NCBI GenBank assembly: GCA_018340805.1
Contig: JACMZG010001863.1
Location: forward strand, 23,974,145-24,038,144
Source of the DNA: Microvelia longipes
Lineage: Eukaryota > Arthropoda > Insecta > Hemiptera > Veliidae
Reading direction: 5' to 3'
DNA length: 64,000 nt
A program made the position numbers and the translations under genes. Position 1 is the stretch's first letter; every line of letters begins with the position of its first letter. The notes beneath the pieces are model-generated. The model made no database searches, was not told the origin of the DNA, and saw only the letters and a program-made list of their open reading frames with translations. Shown piece after piece: positions 32,842-49,135 of the stretch.

Positions 32842-33841
32842 NNNNNNNNNNNNNNNNNNNNNNNNNNNNNNNNNNNNNNNNNNNNNNNNNNNNNNNNNNN
32901 NNNNNNNNNNNNNNNNNNNNNNNNNNNNNNNNNNNNNNNNNNNNNNNNNNNNNNNNNNNNNNNNNNNNNNNNNNNNNNNNNNNNNNNNNNNNNNNNNNNN
33001 NNNNNNNNNNNNNNNNNNNNNNNNNNNNNNNNNNNNNNNNNNNNNNNNNNNNNNNNNNNNNNNNNNNNNNNNNNNNNNNNNNNNNNNNNNNNNNNNNNNN
33101 NNNNNNNNNNNNNNNNNNNNNNNNNNNNNNNNNNNNNNNNNNNNNNNNNNNNNNNNNNNNNNNNNNNNNNNNNNNNNNNNNNNNNNNNNNNNNNNNNNNN
33201 NNNNNNNNNNNNNNNNNNNNNNNNNNNNNNNNNNNNNNNNNNNNNNNNNNNNNNNNNNNNNNNNNNNNNNNNNNNNNNNNNNNNNNNNNNNNNNNNNNNN
33301 NNNNNNNNNNNNNNNNNNNNNNNNNNNNNNNNNNNNNNNNNNNNNNNNNNNNNNNNNNNNNNNNNNNNNNNNNNNNNNNNNNNNNNNNNNNNNNNNNNNN
33401 NNNNNNNNNNNNNNNNNNNNNNNNNNNNNNNNNNNNNNNNNNNNNNNNNNNNNNNNNNNNNNNNNNNNNNNNNNNNNNNNNNNNNNNNNNNNNNNNNNNN
33501 NNNNNNNNNNNNNNNNNNNNNNNNNNNNNNNNNNNNNNNNNNNNNNNNNNNNNNNNNNNNNNNNNNNNNNNNNNNNNNNNNNNNNNNNNNNNNNNNNNNN
33601 NNNNNNNNNNNNNNNNNNNNNNNNNNNNNNNNNNNNNNNNNNNNNNNNNNNNNNNNNNNNNNNNNNNNNNNNNNNNNNNNNNNNNNNNNNNNNNNNNNNN
33701 NNNNNNNNNNNNNNNNNNNNNNNNNNNNNNNNNNNNNNNNNNNNNNNNNNNNNNNNNNNNNNNNNNNNNNNNNNNNNNNNNNNNNNNNNNNNNNNNNNNN
33801 NNNNNNNNNNNNNNNNNNNNNNNNNNNNNNNNNNNNNNNNN
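32842..33841. other. Assembly gap of exactly 1,000 Ns
   Basis: Run of N from 32842 to 33841. The round length indicates a scaffolding placeholder of unknown true size. Frames through it are meaningless. Confidence 0.99.
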
Positions 33842-38156
<4,315 letters not shown>

Positions 38157-38800
38157 AAAAAGTTAAGTTATAATATACCGTAATATTACATATTTTGTTT
38201 TTTTTTTTGCCGTAAAACCCGCATTAAAATTTTAAGAAATTTGATGCAAATATCACTATATTTCGATATTTTTTTTATCAATTTATTGTTTGACATACAT
38301 CATACATTTTTGTTCAAAACTATAAGAAAGAAATTTAGATTTAACATACATTTTTTCAAAATCTATGTTATACGTCAAACAATACCTTAATGAAAAAAAA
38401 TCCGAAGTGTAACGATATTAGTATCAAATTTCTTAAAATTTAAAGCTGTTTTCATAACTCATAATTTAACTTTTCATAGTTATTAAAGTATGAACAAAAT
38501 TATATTACCACAATTGGGAAGTACTTACCAAAATAATAATGGTAAATTTAGACTTGCAAGAGTCAATGAGCTGGGTGTAGAAACAATTTTCTAAAGTCTA
38601 GGAAGGTGTTTTCACCTTATTTATAAGGATTAAAGGTTGGTGTATATTAAATGTTTAAACTCTATAGACCTATTGTCACTTCATCATAACTACTTTAATT
38701 GAAAATTAATTTTTTATTCGGGAACTAAAGATAGTTTTATTGTAAATTCCACCAGTGATATAGACGTATAGAACTTCCTGTAAAATATTATAAAGCATGT
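38157..38800. other. AT-rich, upstream of LINE fragment
   Basis: An inverted pair is visible: AAAATTTTAAGAAATTTGAT near 38227 and its approximate complement near 38430, with GTTTGACATACAT near 38287 complementary to ATGTTATACGTCAAAC near 38363. This may be a small fold-back element of about 250 bp. No genes. Confidence 0.4.
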
Positions 38801-38817
38801 AGTATTTTTACAAATAA

Positions 38818-39438
38818 AATGAGCTCACTAACAATCCTTTTAGTGACAGGTTGCCATATGTACTTGCAAAAGAAGTAATTGATAAAAATATTTTTTGGGT
38901 AAAGGAATGGTTTAAACTAGGTAATGAAATGGGAGTTACCTTGGAAGCCATATACTTGAAAAATCTCAGCAAACTGAAAGATTGGATGGACAGTGTGGTA
39001 GCTAGGGTTGAACAAAAAGAAATAGAAGTGGCTTTATCAAATGCTAAAAACTCTAACTACCCACACTTCCTATTACCCCTTGTACAAAATAAAATTTCTT
39101 TCAAATATATATATTCTCTTAAAAATAGAAATTCAGCTAGCTGGGTGCTTAAAGCAAGAGGCCAATTACTAAGACTCAACTTCAGCCATGGAAGAGAAAG
39201 TCATCTGTGCTCTGCATGCAATCTGGGCTCTATAGAGGATAATTTTCATTTTTTAGCTGTTTGTCCGGTCATGGGTGAATTCCGAAGGAAGTACTTTGGA
39301 AAGTCACCCTTGTCAATAGAGGAATATTATAATTTTTTACAGGTGAAAACAGAGGAAGATTGTACTAAACTAGCCACCTATGTAACAACCATATGGAACT
39401 ACAGAACATATCTTGTCTCCAATTTTAACTTTGACTAA
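38818..39438 (+). pseudogene. C-terminal part of a non-LTR retrotransposon ORF2
   Basis: An open plus-strand frame of about 195 residues ends at 39438; translatable sequence begins slightly upstream (NELTNNPFSDRLPYVL). It has the layout of a LINE ORF2 C-terminus: helical region, SWVLKARGQLLRLNF, then a zinc-type motif CSACNLGSIEDNFHFLAVCP and FRRKYFG. The RT catalytic core is absent, so this is a 5'-truncated copy, apparently of a different family from the 17-25 kb element. The frame is undisturbed, in contrast to most other frames in the window. Confidence 0.75.
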
Positions 39439-39990
39439 TGCCATCCAAGCACATACATAAATGAATGTGTATATTTATGTGTATGTATGCATGGATATGT
39501 GTATGTATTTATGGGTGTGTGCTTATATATATTTATGTGTATATATTTGTGTGTATGTATGTACATGTATATATGCTGTTGTATCTAGATGTGTGCATGT
39601 GAATATATGTAGGTGTGTTTCTGTAGTTATATATGTGATAGGCAAATAGAATATGTAATATTCTCCCCCTTTTCCTAACAGAAAACAAAAACTTTTTGGA
39701 TCTCCTTTTACTTCTAAAAAAGCATCAAAAAAATATGTACTTATTTAATAATAATATTCATTTATTGAAGGTGTAATAAAATACTATAGATTAATAATAA
39801 TTTATAGTATATTATTTAATATGTATTTAAAAAATATTTATATATATAGAGAGTAACTTAGTAACCTCCTCCTGACGGTCCAGTCCACGGACCCTGGAGT
39901 AGGCTTATGAGTTGTAGGTATTATTTTGGCCTATTTTGTAAATAAAAGTCATTTTTCTTTCTTCTTTCTTTCTTTCTTTCCTTTTAGTGG
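39439..39990 (+). mobile_element. 3' region of the truncated LINE
   Basis: Downstream of the stop is a TG/TATG-rich tract (about 39460-39640) and a less AT-rich piece (CCTCCTGACGGTCCAGTCC, GGACCCTGGAGTAGG). The unit ends with AATAAAAGTCA and a (CTTT)n run at about 39956-39980, which I take as the 3' end. The boundary is inferred. Confidence 0.5.
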
Positions 39991-41059
39991 TTATAGTAAT
40001 AGTTTATATTTATTGTTCCATTGGATCCTTAAACAAAATCACATCTGAGGTAGAGATAAACAAAAATAAGATTCCGTTGCTGACAGAAAATTTTAATCTT
40101 GTTTTTACCCGGGTTCATTAAAATGCATAAGACCATTTTTTGTAGTGCATAACTAGGTTTTTTCTAAAACCTAGTTTTAAATTTTGATATCCTCTAGTTT
40201 TTTTAGCAAGAGACACATTTTTAGTATTAGGTGGATAATTTTTACTGCACCGCGGAACAGAGGAGGTTATATATATTTTTTCTCCCGGAAAGGGGGATTC
40301 TAGTTGCTCCGGAGGTAAATAAATAAATAAATAAATAAATCTTTATTTCTAATAAATTTACACAAGTAAACAACAGAAAAAGTCAAAACATGTTATATAT
40401 TAAAATAATTCATTCAATTTTGCATTGAAGTATTCATCAAGCTATAAAATAGGTAATAACCCCCCTCCCCCCTAAAATAAACGCTGTTGTCATCCTACAA
40501 AACTTACCACAATGTTTATTTCTTAAAAACCGTAAAAAAGTTAATTGGAGGTACCGTTCATTTAAAATCGATAAACCATACGTCACCGAATGAACTCAAA
40601 GAGGTTTGAGTTCATTAGACGATCGAGGTATCGTCTAAATCCGTATAGAAGATTCTGACCTCTGAATAAGTCAGTCAAACTAAAGTTAGTTAGCTATATT
40701 AAAATTTGCTAGAATAATTGCTGTTTTCTGGCAAGATGGGCAAAAAATATAACTAAGCGGGACGGGAACCTTATCCCAAAACTTAAAAGAATCTGGGAGG
40801 TTCAGTATAAAACTTCGCAATGTTTTTCGTTGTTGTTTCAGTTTATATCTATCTATCAAATGTTTTTATAAAAACTAGCATCTAGTGTCCATAAATGCAT
40901 CATAAATTAATAGACCCATAATGGTCTATTAGCAATTCATAGGGAAATTTACGCTGGTATACTGACATTTCTAATTAATAAAAAGCATACTTAACAATAG
41001 CTATATGTGTACACGGTCAAATGAGCTATTAACATTTTGACCTCACTATGTTATTTTAG
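39991..41059. other. Non-coding DNA upstream of the first RGK exon seen
   Basis: Contains an (AAAT)n microsatellite at about 40315-40341. Around 40590-40625 an inverted pair (AACTCAAAGAGGTTTGAGTT) and GACGATCGAGGTATCGTC form short hairpins. I see no earlier exon or start codon for the RGK gene, which must lie upstream or be undetectable here. Confidence 0.45.
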
Positions 41060-41209
41060 GATGAGAGGAGGTGGTCTAGATCTAAAGGAGGACGGGCAGG
41101 GAGGTTATCTGATGCCAGCTCCGAGCTGATAGCTCAGGCGAGCTCGGCCCTAAGAAGACTTCATTTCAAAACAAGAAGGGGCCACGCCGCAGCAAACCAA
41201 CCTCCTCAA
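41060..41209 (+). CDS. Rgk: RGK GTPase, N-terminal extension exon (probable)
   Basis: A 150-bp exon between a TTATTTTAG acceptor and a GTAAGT donor, open in the frame continuing into the next exon (phase 0 at both ends). It reads DERRWSRSKGGRAGRLSDAS and ends RRGHAAANQPPQ: basic and low-complexity, with no domain. RGK proteins have variable N-terminal extensions with regulatory phosphosites. The link to the GTPase rests on strand, phase and splice sites, not homology I can show. The start codon is not in this frame, so at least one earlier exon is expected. Confidence 0.6.
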
Positions 41210-44200
41210 GTAAGTCAATATTTAGCTCAAGAACTTCTTCTATTGTTGATTTAACTAGAATAGTGACACTTACACACAGTGGCGGACTTAGCCAAAAAGA
41301 CCCGAGAAGGGTTCTGCTAGGGGTCTTTTGGACAACAACTTGTTCCGTAATTGACTACATGATATTCAAAAATCATAATGTTTGATCGATTTGCCGTTGA
41401 GTTATGGTTGTGCATACAGAACAATTTCGCGCTAAAGCGACATATTTTAGTTTGTTTACGTTGTGAAAAATGCAATTATGGTTCACATTTAACTTGAAAT
41501 CATTTTTTAATGGTTCGAAATAAAGAATAAACCAACAGAAACTTATTTTTAGGCTATTTACTTAGCTTCAAACTTTAATTGAAAAAATGTTTGATATTTT
41601 GTTTTCCTATCAAGATATAAACAAAAACATGAACAATCACACCTGTGATGCAAACTTAGGGGACTTTCCTTGGATGTATTCCAAAACATGTCCAAACAGA
41701 TTCACAAAATAAAATTTTTACTGTTTAAAATTCCCCAAAAAACCCGTTCGTTGACTAAACTACGAGTATAAAATAAACTTAAGTATAATTAAAATAAACT
41801 AAAATAAAACTTAGGTTTATTCACTTAAATTTAATTAAACTATTTAATGTTTATTGTATAAGGCCCTTTTCTACTGCTTTAAAGCCCTGATCAAGTATGT
41901 TAAAGGCCATCATTGCCCTAGTCTTCGTATAGGGCTCTTATAGTCTAAGTATCATGAATAGGGACCATAAAGTTCTAAAATTTAGAATATACTTTTAACT
42001 AGCAATGATACCCGAGCTTCGCTCGGCAAATATTTTGATTATTAAACAACAAATTATTAATTTGAGGACAAAAATTCCTTTGAGGACTACATAAAATAGA
42101 AGTTGTTAACAGCATTTTAGCAAGAAGATTCTTTGTTTAAGGTATTTTTGTCCATCCGGCGATTCTCAAGCCGTGCTTTATTATTTCTTGGTAAGTTCCT
42201 TGTTTCGACAAGTTGACGATCAAAACTGGATTTGTAAAATCGTGTGTTTTGACTTTTAATGAGAATACAATAATAATATTAACAAAATAGGCCATGAATT
42301 GAACAATCCAAAAGATGCCTATTATTTTAGAAAACAAAATAGTATTATTTGAGCTAAGTAAATATTATTATTTATTTTAGACATAAACGATGTTCATTTA
42401 GTTAAGATGTTCAATTAGATTCTGATTTTTAAGCATCTAAAACTTATTTTTTACACTAATCCCCTTTCGTAATTTGTGAAGGAATTTAGTTGAGTATACT
42501 GTGGTCAATATGACCTATGAGTCGTCTAAGTATAGAGTTTAGTCAAGACCAATCGATCTGTACTTAACATTTTGTGTTGCACTAAACCCATCATTTTCAA
42601 ATGGATCCCGATAAGACTTGAAAGGCAACTACTCAGACCTATGAGCATTCTATGTTTTGTCAAGATCTATTAATTAGATTCCGAGCTGTAAGCAATCAAA
42701 AATGAACTTTTACACTATTCCCCTACAGTTATTTTAGCACTGATCAAGATCTGACATAGTTTATGACTCCTTCTGATATATGATTAGTCTAAGTTCAAAC
42801 TTTGGTCTATAACCTTTATGTAGTTATAAGCTACCAAAATTTTCAACTTATTTTTTATTTAAATATAGTTATAGATTACTTTAAAAAACAAATACCTAGA
42901 GCCCTTTTTGCTGATCAAGTATGCTATGGCACTTTTTGGCCCTAGTCTTTCTTATAAGGCCCTTAAAAGTCCAAGTAAAATAAATAGGGGCCTTTAAGAT
43001 AGGTTAAGATACCTTAGATGCAGGTAGCAATAACAAATTAAAAATAGTTTTAAGTAAATAGTTTCAAAACATTTGTCTTTAGGAGCTCTTTCAGCTCAAC
43101 CTAAGAGTATTGGGCCTAACTCTGGTGTTATGAATGTATTAATAATAAAGACAAATATTTATATATTATAAGCTTAAAAATATTTAATAAGTTAATCTTT
43201 TTTTTAATTTTTGTTTTTTTTCTTTTAGTTTATTTTTGAAATAACTTTTTGGGATTTACGAGATTTTTGTAGGGTCCGCTTTCATTTTTCTTTCATTCTG
43301 AGAAATATATATATATATATATATTTCTGTGTGTATGGGTATACACATGTCTAATATCTTATAAAAGCAATTTCAATAGCTCAGTGAAAAATAGTTAAGT
43401 GATCATATATCAGTGATATCATAGCTTCTTGGGATTTATTGCAGTTCTTAAATCATTTAACATAATAGTATGCTCAAAATAACTTTAAGGTAAAGACTAT
43501 TTTCAAAATTCTAGGACCATGTTTTCCCTTAATCATTTAATGTTGGGGCATCTAAATAGTCTACCTGGTATGTATGAAATATAAACTAGGTCAAGTAAGT
43601 TATGCATAAACGAAAGCTTAAGTGAAAAGAATACGAGAATCCTTTTTACCTTAGACAGCTGGCTTGAATACATCACAGCTACATACTATATTTTATTCCC
43701 ATAAACAATTTGTTCGGATAACCCTCTCATAGTTGCTTTTAAAAGCATAAACCACATTTCTCAAGCAAAATAACATTTCCACCATAAACATTACATATCT
43801 ACCTACATATTAAACTAGCTAAATAAAATACAATATTTGAAAAAAAAAGATAATTTTAAAATTTAATGGTACTTAAACCATATAAACTAGGCACTTTTTT
43901 ACATCCTCCTAAAGTTTTATACGTACACTAAGCTTCTAATTAAAATCTAAGTCAGGAATCATTAAAAAATTATGTTTTCAAGCAGTAAAAACGGAAAAAA
44001 AGACAGAGAAAGTTTTTATACGCCGAGCTAATGACGTACTTCACTTGCCACTTCTTTATACTAAACTTTTTTTTACTTATTTCAGAACTCGAAGAGTACT
44101 TAAGTGCTCAAAGTATTTCGAAAAATAAATATAAACTTTTGTTTTAAAAGAAATAAAAGCTAAACAATTAAAAATGAAATAGTACTTTTCTTTACTAACA

Positions 44201-45353
44201 AAAAATACAATTAAAAATTAAAGTTTTAAAAAAAGGAATAATAAATTGTAAATGAGAATACACGGAGTAAAAAAATTAAAGTAAATACTCATAATTTGTT
44301 GATTGCTGTTATAACTATAACAATTTTAATTAATTTTATCTCCAGATGGTATATAATGTAAAGTTTATTGATTACTTTTAAGGGAGTAAAGAGGCACTTT
44401 TCAATCCTATGAGAGAATAATTGTTTCTCATAACTAGGGTTAGAGCCCTCAAATCTTATTAGAGAGGGTAATTATGCATTTTTTGAAGCACTATCCTCTA
44501 AATTAATTAGGGGGACCAATCATTATTTTCAAAACTATCCAGGGGGTAGTATCCCCTAAATATTTAAGAAGGACGCAAAAAAACTATTGGCTCAAAGTCG
44601 GTTTCAGTCAAACAGAAGTTGTTAGGAGCACTATTTTTTTTTTTTTGGAGAGGGGGAACAGAATTATGAAGGGGGTCTGACTCAAAAAAAATTTAAACTA
44701 AAATAAAACATCAAAATTTAAAACTGTACAGTTATTTAAGGGTGTACTGCCACTAAGAGAAAAACCCCTTAACGAAACGTTTTCATTTTTATTTTCGATT
44801 ATATTGGGTGTTTCTTTTTTAAATTAACTGTATCAAGAAGTTAGTTATCATGCTTTTACTTTATAATGTTTATCTTTTGACATTGTAACGTTATGCAGCC
44901 TTAAATTTATTTGGTTGGTGGAAGAATTAACCAACCACCAAATTCGGTGGACGTAATATTCAAGCTCATAGAATAAATCTCTTAAGTATAGATTTTTAAA
45001 GATGTACAGTATAATATCGAAAATTTGATAATGCGATTCTTCTAAATATTTTTTAGCACCTGTAAACAATTTTTAGTCCCTAAGTCAAATAAGGACGCAG
45101 CAATCTGGGGAATGCAAAAAACATAACACCCGTAGTAAATAATAAGCAAATTTAAAAAAAAATAGAAAATACAAGGATTTAAGGAGGAAAAGAACACTAT
45201 TAGACTTTCCGGACATGTTAATACTGAAGTATAGGTCAAATTATGTTGCTCAACCTGATACAGAATGTATTTATACTGTTATCCATATTTACTCTCCATT
45301 TTACAGTAATGAATTACTTGAGTTTGTTAGTTTGTATAATATGAATGTTATAG
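41210..45353 (+). other. RGK intron
   Basis: About 4.1 kb of AT-rich intron. It contains a (TA)n stretch near 43304-43326 and a block near 42000-42030 (ACCCGAGCTTCGCTCGG) that is palindromic. Small frames inside have no motif. I see no nested gene. Confidence 0.55.
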
Positions 45354-45638
45354 GATGTGATAAATACTTCCACTGAATCAGCCAATACGGTTGTAACCAT
45401 GGTCACAGTTACAACAGATGATTCAGAGGATGCACCGGAACCACCAGATATGGTGATGTCCGCACCGCCGCCTAGCCCATTACAAGGTTTGGACCCGCAG
45501 AGACCGAGTATTCTGCTAACAACTAGATTAGTCTGGGAACAACAGTTAGAAGAAAGGGTCAAACATGGACGAGGCTCGTCTGGCTTTGCTGCTGTCCAGA
45601 TGACTATAGATTCAGAGGAGGGGGAACCCACGAGAGAG
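45354..45638 (+). CDS. Rgk: RGK GTPase, N-terminal extension exon 2 (probable)
   Basis: A 285-bp, phase-0 exon (TTATAG acceptor, GTAAGA donor) encoding 95 residues: a Thr/Val-rich start, an acidic DDSEDAPEPPD stretch, a proline-rich APPPSPLQGL, then LVWEQQLEERVKHGRGS. It is GC-richer than its surroundings and has no internal stop. It precedes the GTPase core and probably forms part of the intrinsically disordered regulatory N-terminus. Confidence 0.7.
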
Positions 45639-46040
45639 GTAAGACAAGAACTAAATGCAAACAATATTTTTTGTTCGAAAAATGGAATAGTAGAAGTCTA
45701 TTCATCTGTTATTCGGTTAAATCAATCAATACTTTCTTGCCGGAAGCAAGAAATGTATTATATATCTAATATGTCTAAAATCAATTTTGTCGGAAACGGG
45801 TACTTTGCTTCATTGTGACAATTAGAATATTAATTTAAAGCCGACGGAAATGGTTAGGTCTCTGTTTGCTCTGCCTAAAACGTCCGACGGAGTTCTTCTT
45901 CTTAGCAACCCTCCGGTAATTTATTTTTATTTTCGTTTGTCTTTTATTTTTATGTATTTATATTTTTTTAATTTTTCAGTTTATTAGGGTTTCGAAGATA
46001 ATCTTTGAAACCCTTACACTTTCTGTCGAGGGTCTGTCTG
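45639..46040 (+). other. RGK intron start with hairpin-headed module
   Basis: Frames continuing past the donor are intronic. Near 45985-46015 GGGTTTCGAAGATAATCTTTG followed by AAACCC forms a hairpin, followed by a TCTGTCTGTCCG tract. This leads into the GAGCGAAGCGAGC array and parallels the hairpin-plus-TGTG head of the other dispersed modules. Confidence 0.45.
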
Positions 46041-46600
46041 TCCGATTTCACATCTCCAGGCGAGCGAAGCGAGCCCTAGAATACTATGTAAAAGTTTGAT
46101 TCTATAGTTTAAAATTGGCTAGTAACTAACAAGCACATAAAGGCGAGTAAAGCGAGCCCTAGAATATTATGTTATGTTTTTTCTCTGTGTAATAAAATTA
46201 GGTACTATATACATACACAAAGGGGAGCGGATCGAGTCCTAGAATGCTCTCTATAGACCTAACAAATGTTAAGTTATATTATAATTATTTTTCCTAAAAT
46301 CAGATATTGACAAAAAACACATATAGGCGAGCGAAGTGAGCCCTAGTAAATTAGGTAAAATTATATTTTTATTCTGCAGCATTAGCTAGTAACAAACATA
46401 CAAATGAAGGCGAGCGAAGCGAGCACTTATATATTATGTTTTCTTTTTAGTATATGCTCCAAATTAGGTACTAATAAGTAAACACAGAAAGGCGAGCGGA
46501 GCGAGCCCTGGAATATTATATTATATTTTATTTATTTTTCTAAAATTAAGTGTCTACAAACAAAAACATATAGGTGAACGAAGGGAGCTGTAGAATATTA
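46041..46600 (+). repeat. GAGCGAAGCGAGC repeat array in RGK intron
   Basis: About seven loosely tandem units, roughly 60-110 bp apart, each with a core like AGGCGAGCGAAGCGAGCCCT followed by AGAATATTATGT. Cores are better conserved than the AT-rich spacers between them. The core recalls the AGCGAAGTGA and AGCGTAGCAA tails of the 5S-like modules at 4.6, 11.8, 28.0 and 32.0 kb. Confidence 0.75.
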
Positions 46601-47607
46601 AGTACAAGTATGATTCAATAGTATTAATACATTATATTTATGAAAATATCTAAGAAACACTTATAATGCTTGCACAGCAAGCACATTGACGGATGTTTTT
46701 TTTCATCTTTTTTGTTGGGTTAGACACTCATGATGAACGTAAGATTGAAAGGCGGCTCTGTTTGTCTAAATAAACATTTTGTGAAGAGATTATGGTGTTT
46801 TTTGTTGCTCTCAATTAAATTATTTCGCGTTTTCACAATTTTTTTAAAAAACGTAAAAGTAATTCCATAAAAATGTAACTAAAGGTTATAATAAGATGAA
46901 ATTAGCTTGGCACATTAGTTTGTCTTGTATATGACTAGATGCGGGCAAAATCTCAAATCGATCAAAATTTTTTCCGCGTCTTCTGAACTTTCGAAATGTT
47001 TCCTGAGTCTTTATCGTCGGTTAATGACATTCATAACAAAATATTTTTCAGGAACCACAACTTTTTTTTAAACAGTATGTATTTGAACAAAATTTACAAT
47101 ATGAATAATTTTATAAATAACAATAATGGACTTATTCTATTTTGTATATTAACTTTATAAGTTATGTAAATACTACCCCAATCTTTAGGGTGTAACTAGC
47201 CCTGAGCATATGGGGGGGGGGGGCAGAATCAGACCAAAAGATTGATTTTTGTACTTACAGCTTTGTAAGTTTCAACTCTTTAGCATAAATACACAGGGAA
47301 CTACAGTGATAACAGTCAAACTACTTTGTGGAAACCACTCAGGAAATCCTCAAAACACCTGAAACGGATAATTCCTGTGAAATCTCGGATTTTTAGTGCA
47401 AATGCAATACATTCTATAAGCCTAAGGTATGAATAAGGAAAAGTAAAGTCTTAATATAAATATGCACAATCAATCTAACGTATGAATGTAATCCCAATTG
47501 AACAATTTGTAATTGGACAATGCCCAGCAGTTATCAGCTCCTGTTATAACGCCAGAAATATAATCATGATGGAAATATTATAGCTAAACAAAATGTGTCT
47601 GTTGCAG
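46601..47607 (+). other. RGK intron, with minus-strand dispersed module
   Basis: About 47255-47455 is a minus-strand copy of the dispersed module (complements of ATTATCCGTTTCAGGTGT, GTGGTTTCCACA, GTAGTTCCCTGTGTATTTATG). A G-run lies near 47211. No coding signal. Confidence 0.5.
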
Positions 47608-47780
47608 TCTCCTCCACTACCTGACTCTCCAACAAAGCCACCAACTATCCCGACGACTATAGTAGTCATAGAAGACCAAGTAGTCGATGTAGACGTAGAA
47701 GCTAAGAAACAGGAAAACATGAAACTTTTAGAAGTTGCAAATACACTTACCCAACAACAGATACATGAATTTGAAATGAA
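47608..47780 (+). CDS. Rgk: RGK GTPase, N-terminal extension exon 3
   Basis: CTGTTGCAG acceptor; in frame it reads SPPLPDSPTKPPTIPTT, then VEAKKQENMKLLEVANTL and QQQIHEFEM. As written, ATGAA|GTAAGA would leave phase 2 and put a stop at the start of the next exon. Reading ATGAAG followed by GTAAG (one G missing from the consensus) restores phase 0 and joins to LTQVEKEPKR. The last third is a probable amphipathic helix. Confidence 0.7.
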
Positions 47781-48065
47781 GTAAGAACAAAGAAATTTAA
47801 TTTTTTATCTAATAATTATTATAATAAATTATAACTAATGTATGCTACAACTTAAGGTACCAGCATTCGAGATAACTAATGCGTAGTATAGCCTGATACT
47901 AGTGTCACGTTTAAAACATACAATAAAACTTTTTTTTATAGTTGAAATATATTACAACATAAAGCTAAAAACTGTAAAATTCATTGTTTAAAGTCAGGGA
48001 CTATTGATATAAATAGATAATTCATTTTTCAATAGTATAGATAAAAATGATAAATTTTTTATTAG

Positions 48066-48175
48066 TTGACTCAAGTAGAAAAAGAGCCTAAAAGGTTGAG
48101 AAGTTCGTGGACAAATAGCACTAATAGCGATAACGACATTAGCTGTAGAAACTCTAATGATCCACTTGAATCCGT
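48066..48175 (+). CDS. Rgk: RGK GTPase, exon 4 (basic/Ser-rich region)
   Basis: After a TTTTTTATTAG acceptor the frame reads LTQVEKEPKRLRSSWTNST, NSDNDISCRNSNDPLESV. KRLRSSW resembles the basic, serine-containing sites that bind 14-3-3 in RGK proteins (inference). The donor is uncertain: GTGTGT at 48174 (phase 0) or GTGTCA at 48176 (phase 2). Only the latter gives an open junction with the next exon as sequenced. Confidence 0.65.
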
Positions 48176-48990
48176 GTGTCATCACACAACTCTTAGGGTT
48201 TTGGCATTTTCCGGGAAAGGCACTTTGAATTTATTTATTTCTCTTTTACGCTGTATTTTCTAAAATAATTGCTTATTTTAAAACATTATTAAATAGCATA
48301 CTTAACCCACTCGTATAATGTAAAGTAATGTAAATGATGATTATAGCTTATTAAATATATTAGAAAAGAGCCTTTGAGGAAGTCAAAATATTAATCGAGT
48401 AAAATCTATTTTTAACATGCGTATTATACGTAGAAAACCACTTTGGTAAATACAACATGTAACGACCACAGTTAGACTAGTTACCCTTAATTTATTTAAA
48501 GTTTCTACTACTCCTAAAAGCATTGCAGATACGAGAGAGTAGTATCATCTAAATGACTTATACAGGAGATCTGTATAAAAGTAACTTATTGATAGACTTA
48601 AGGAATATGTTTAACAGATGTAAATTCAAATAGCAGGAAAAAGGTGTGCCAAATAGAAGAGGGTTATTCGCACCAGATCAAGGAGGTAACCTATCACTCA
48701 AGCTAATAGTGAAAAATAACACTGAAATCTACTCACTCATATCAGGTGAGAGATTGTTGTTTTATTCGCCTTTCACCATTTAATAATAAGGGTAAAATTA
48801 AAAACCTTCTACGAACTAGTCAAGGGTAAACGATGTATTTAGCATAAATCTTACAGTTGGAATGGTCAGACTTCACGTGGACTAACCTCGCTTAGGCTTT
48901 GTCCTCCCTTGATTCAATGGTTGAAGTCCCATTTGCATCTTTGGTCATTCGATTGAGCACATCAAAAGACAAAAGAGAAAGAAAAGAAAA

Positions 48991-49031
48991 GAAAAATTAT
49001 GACGTTTTATACTAAAACGTCATAATTTTTC
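48991..49031. repeat. Perfect 19-bp hairpin with 3-nt loop
   Basis: GAAAAATTATGACGTTTTA at 48991-49009 is followed, after TAC, by its exact complement at 49013-49031. Each arm contains TGACGT. It could form an RNA hairpin in the intron or mark a palindromic insertion; it is too short for a typical animal miRNA precursor. Confidence 0.85.
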
Positions 49032-49135
49032 TCAGTAACCTGGATTTGAATTTGGTTACTGAATACGTATCTTAATTTTAATCAAACAAATAGGATTTAA
49101 GCATAGACTTAACTAGGTTCATTTATTGTATATTT

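Noticed and set aside
39461..39649. Cysteine/tyrosine-rich small protein
   Set aside because: Translation of a TATG/TGTG-rich tract in the 3' region of a truncated LINE.
41277..41295. CAGTGGCGGACTTAG resembling a hAT-type transposon end
   Set aside because: Only one end is visible and no inverted partner or 8-bp duplication was found within the intron.
45314..45664. Minus-strand serine-rich protein
   Set aside because: Antisense shadow of an RGK exon that has splice sites and correct phase on the plus strand.
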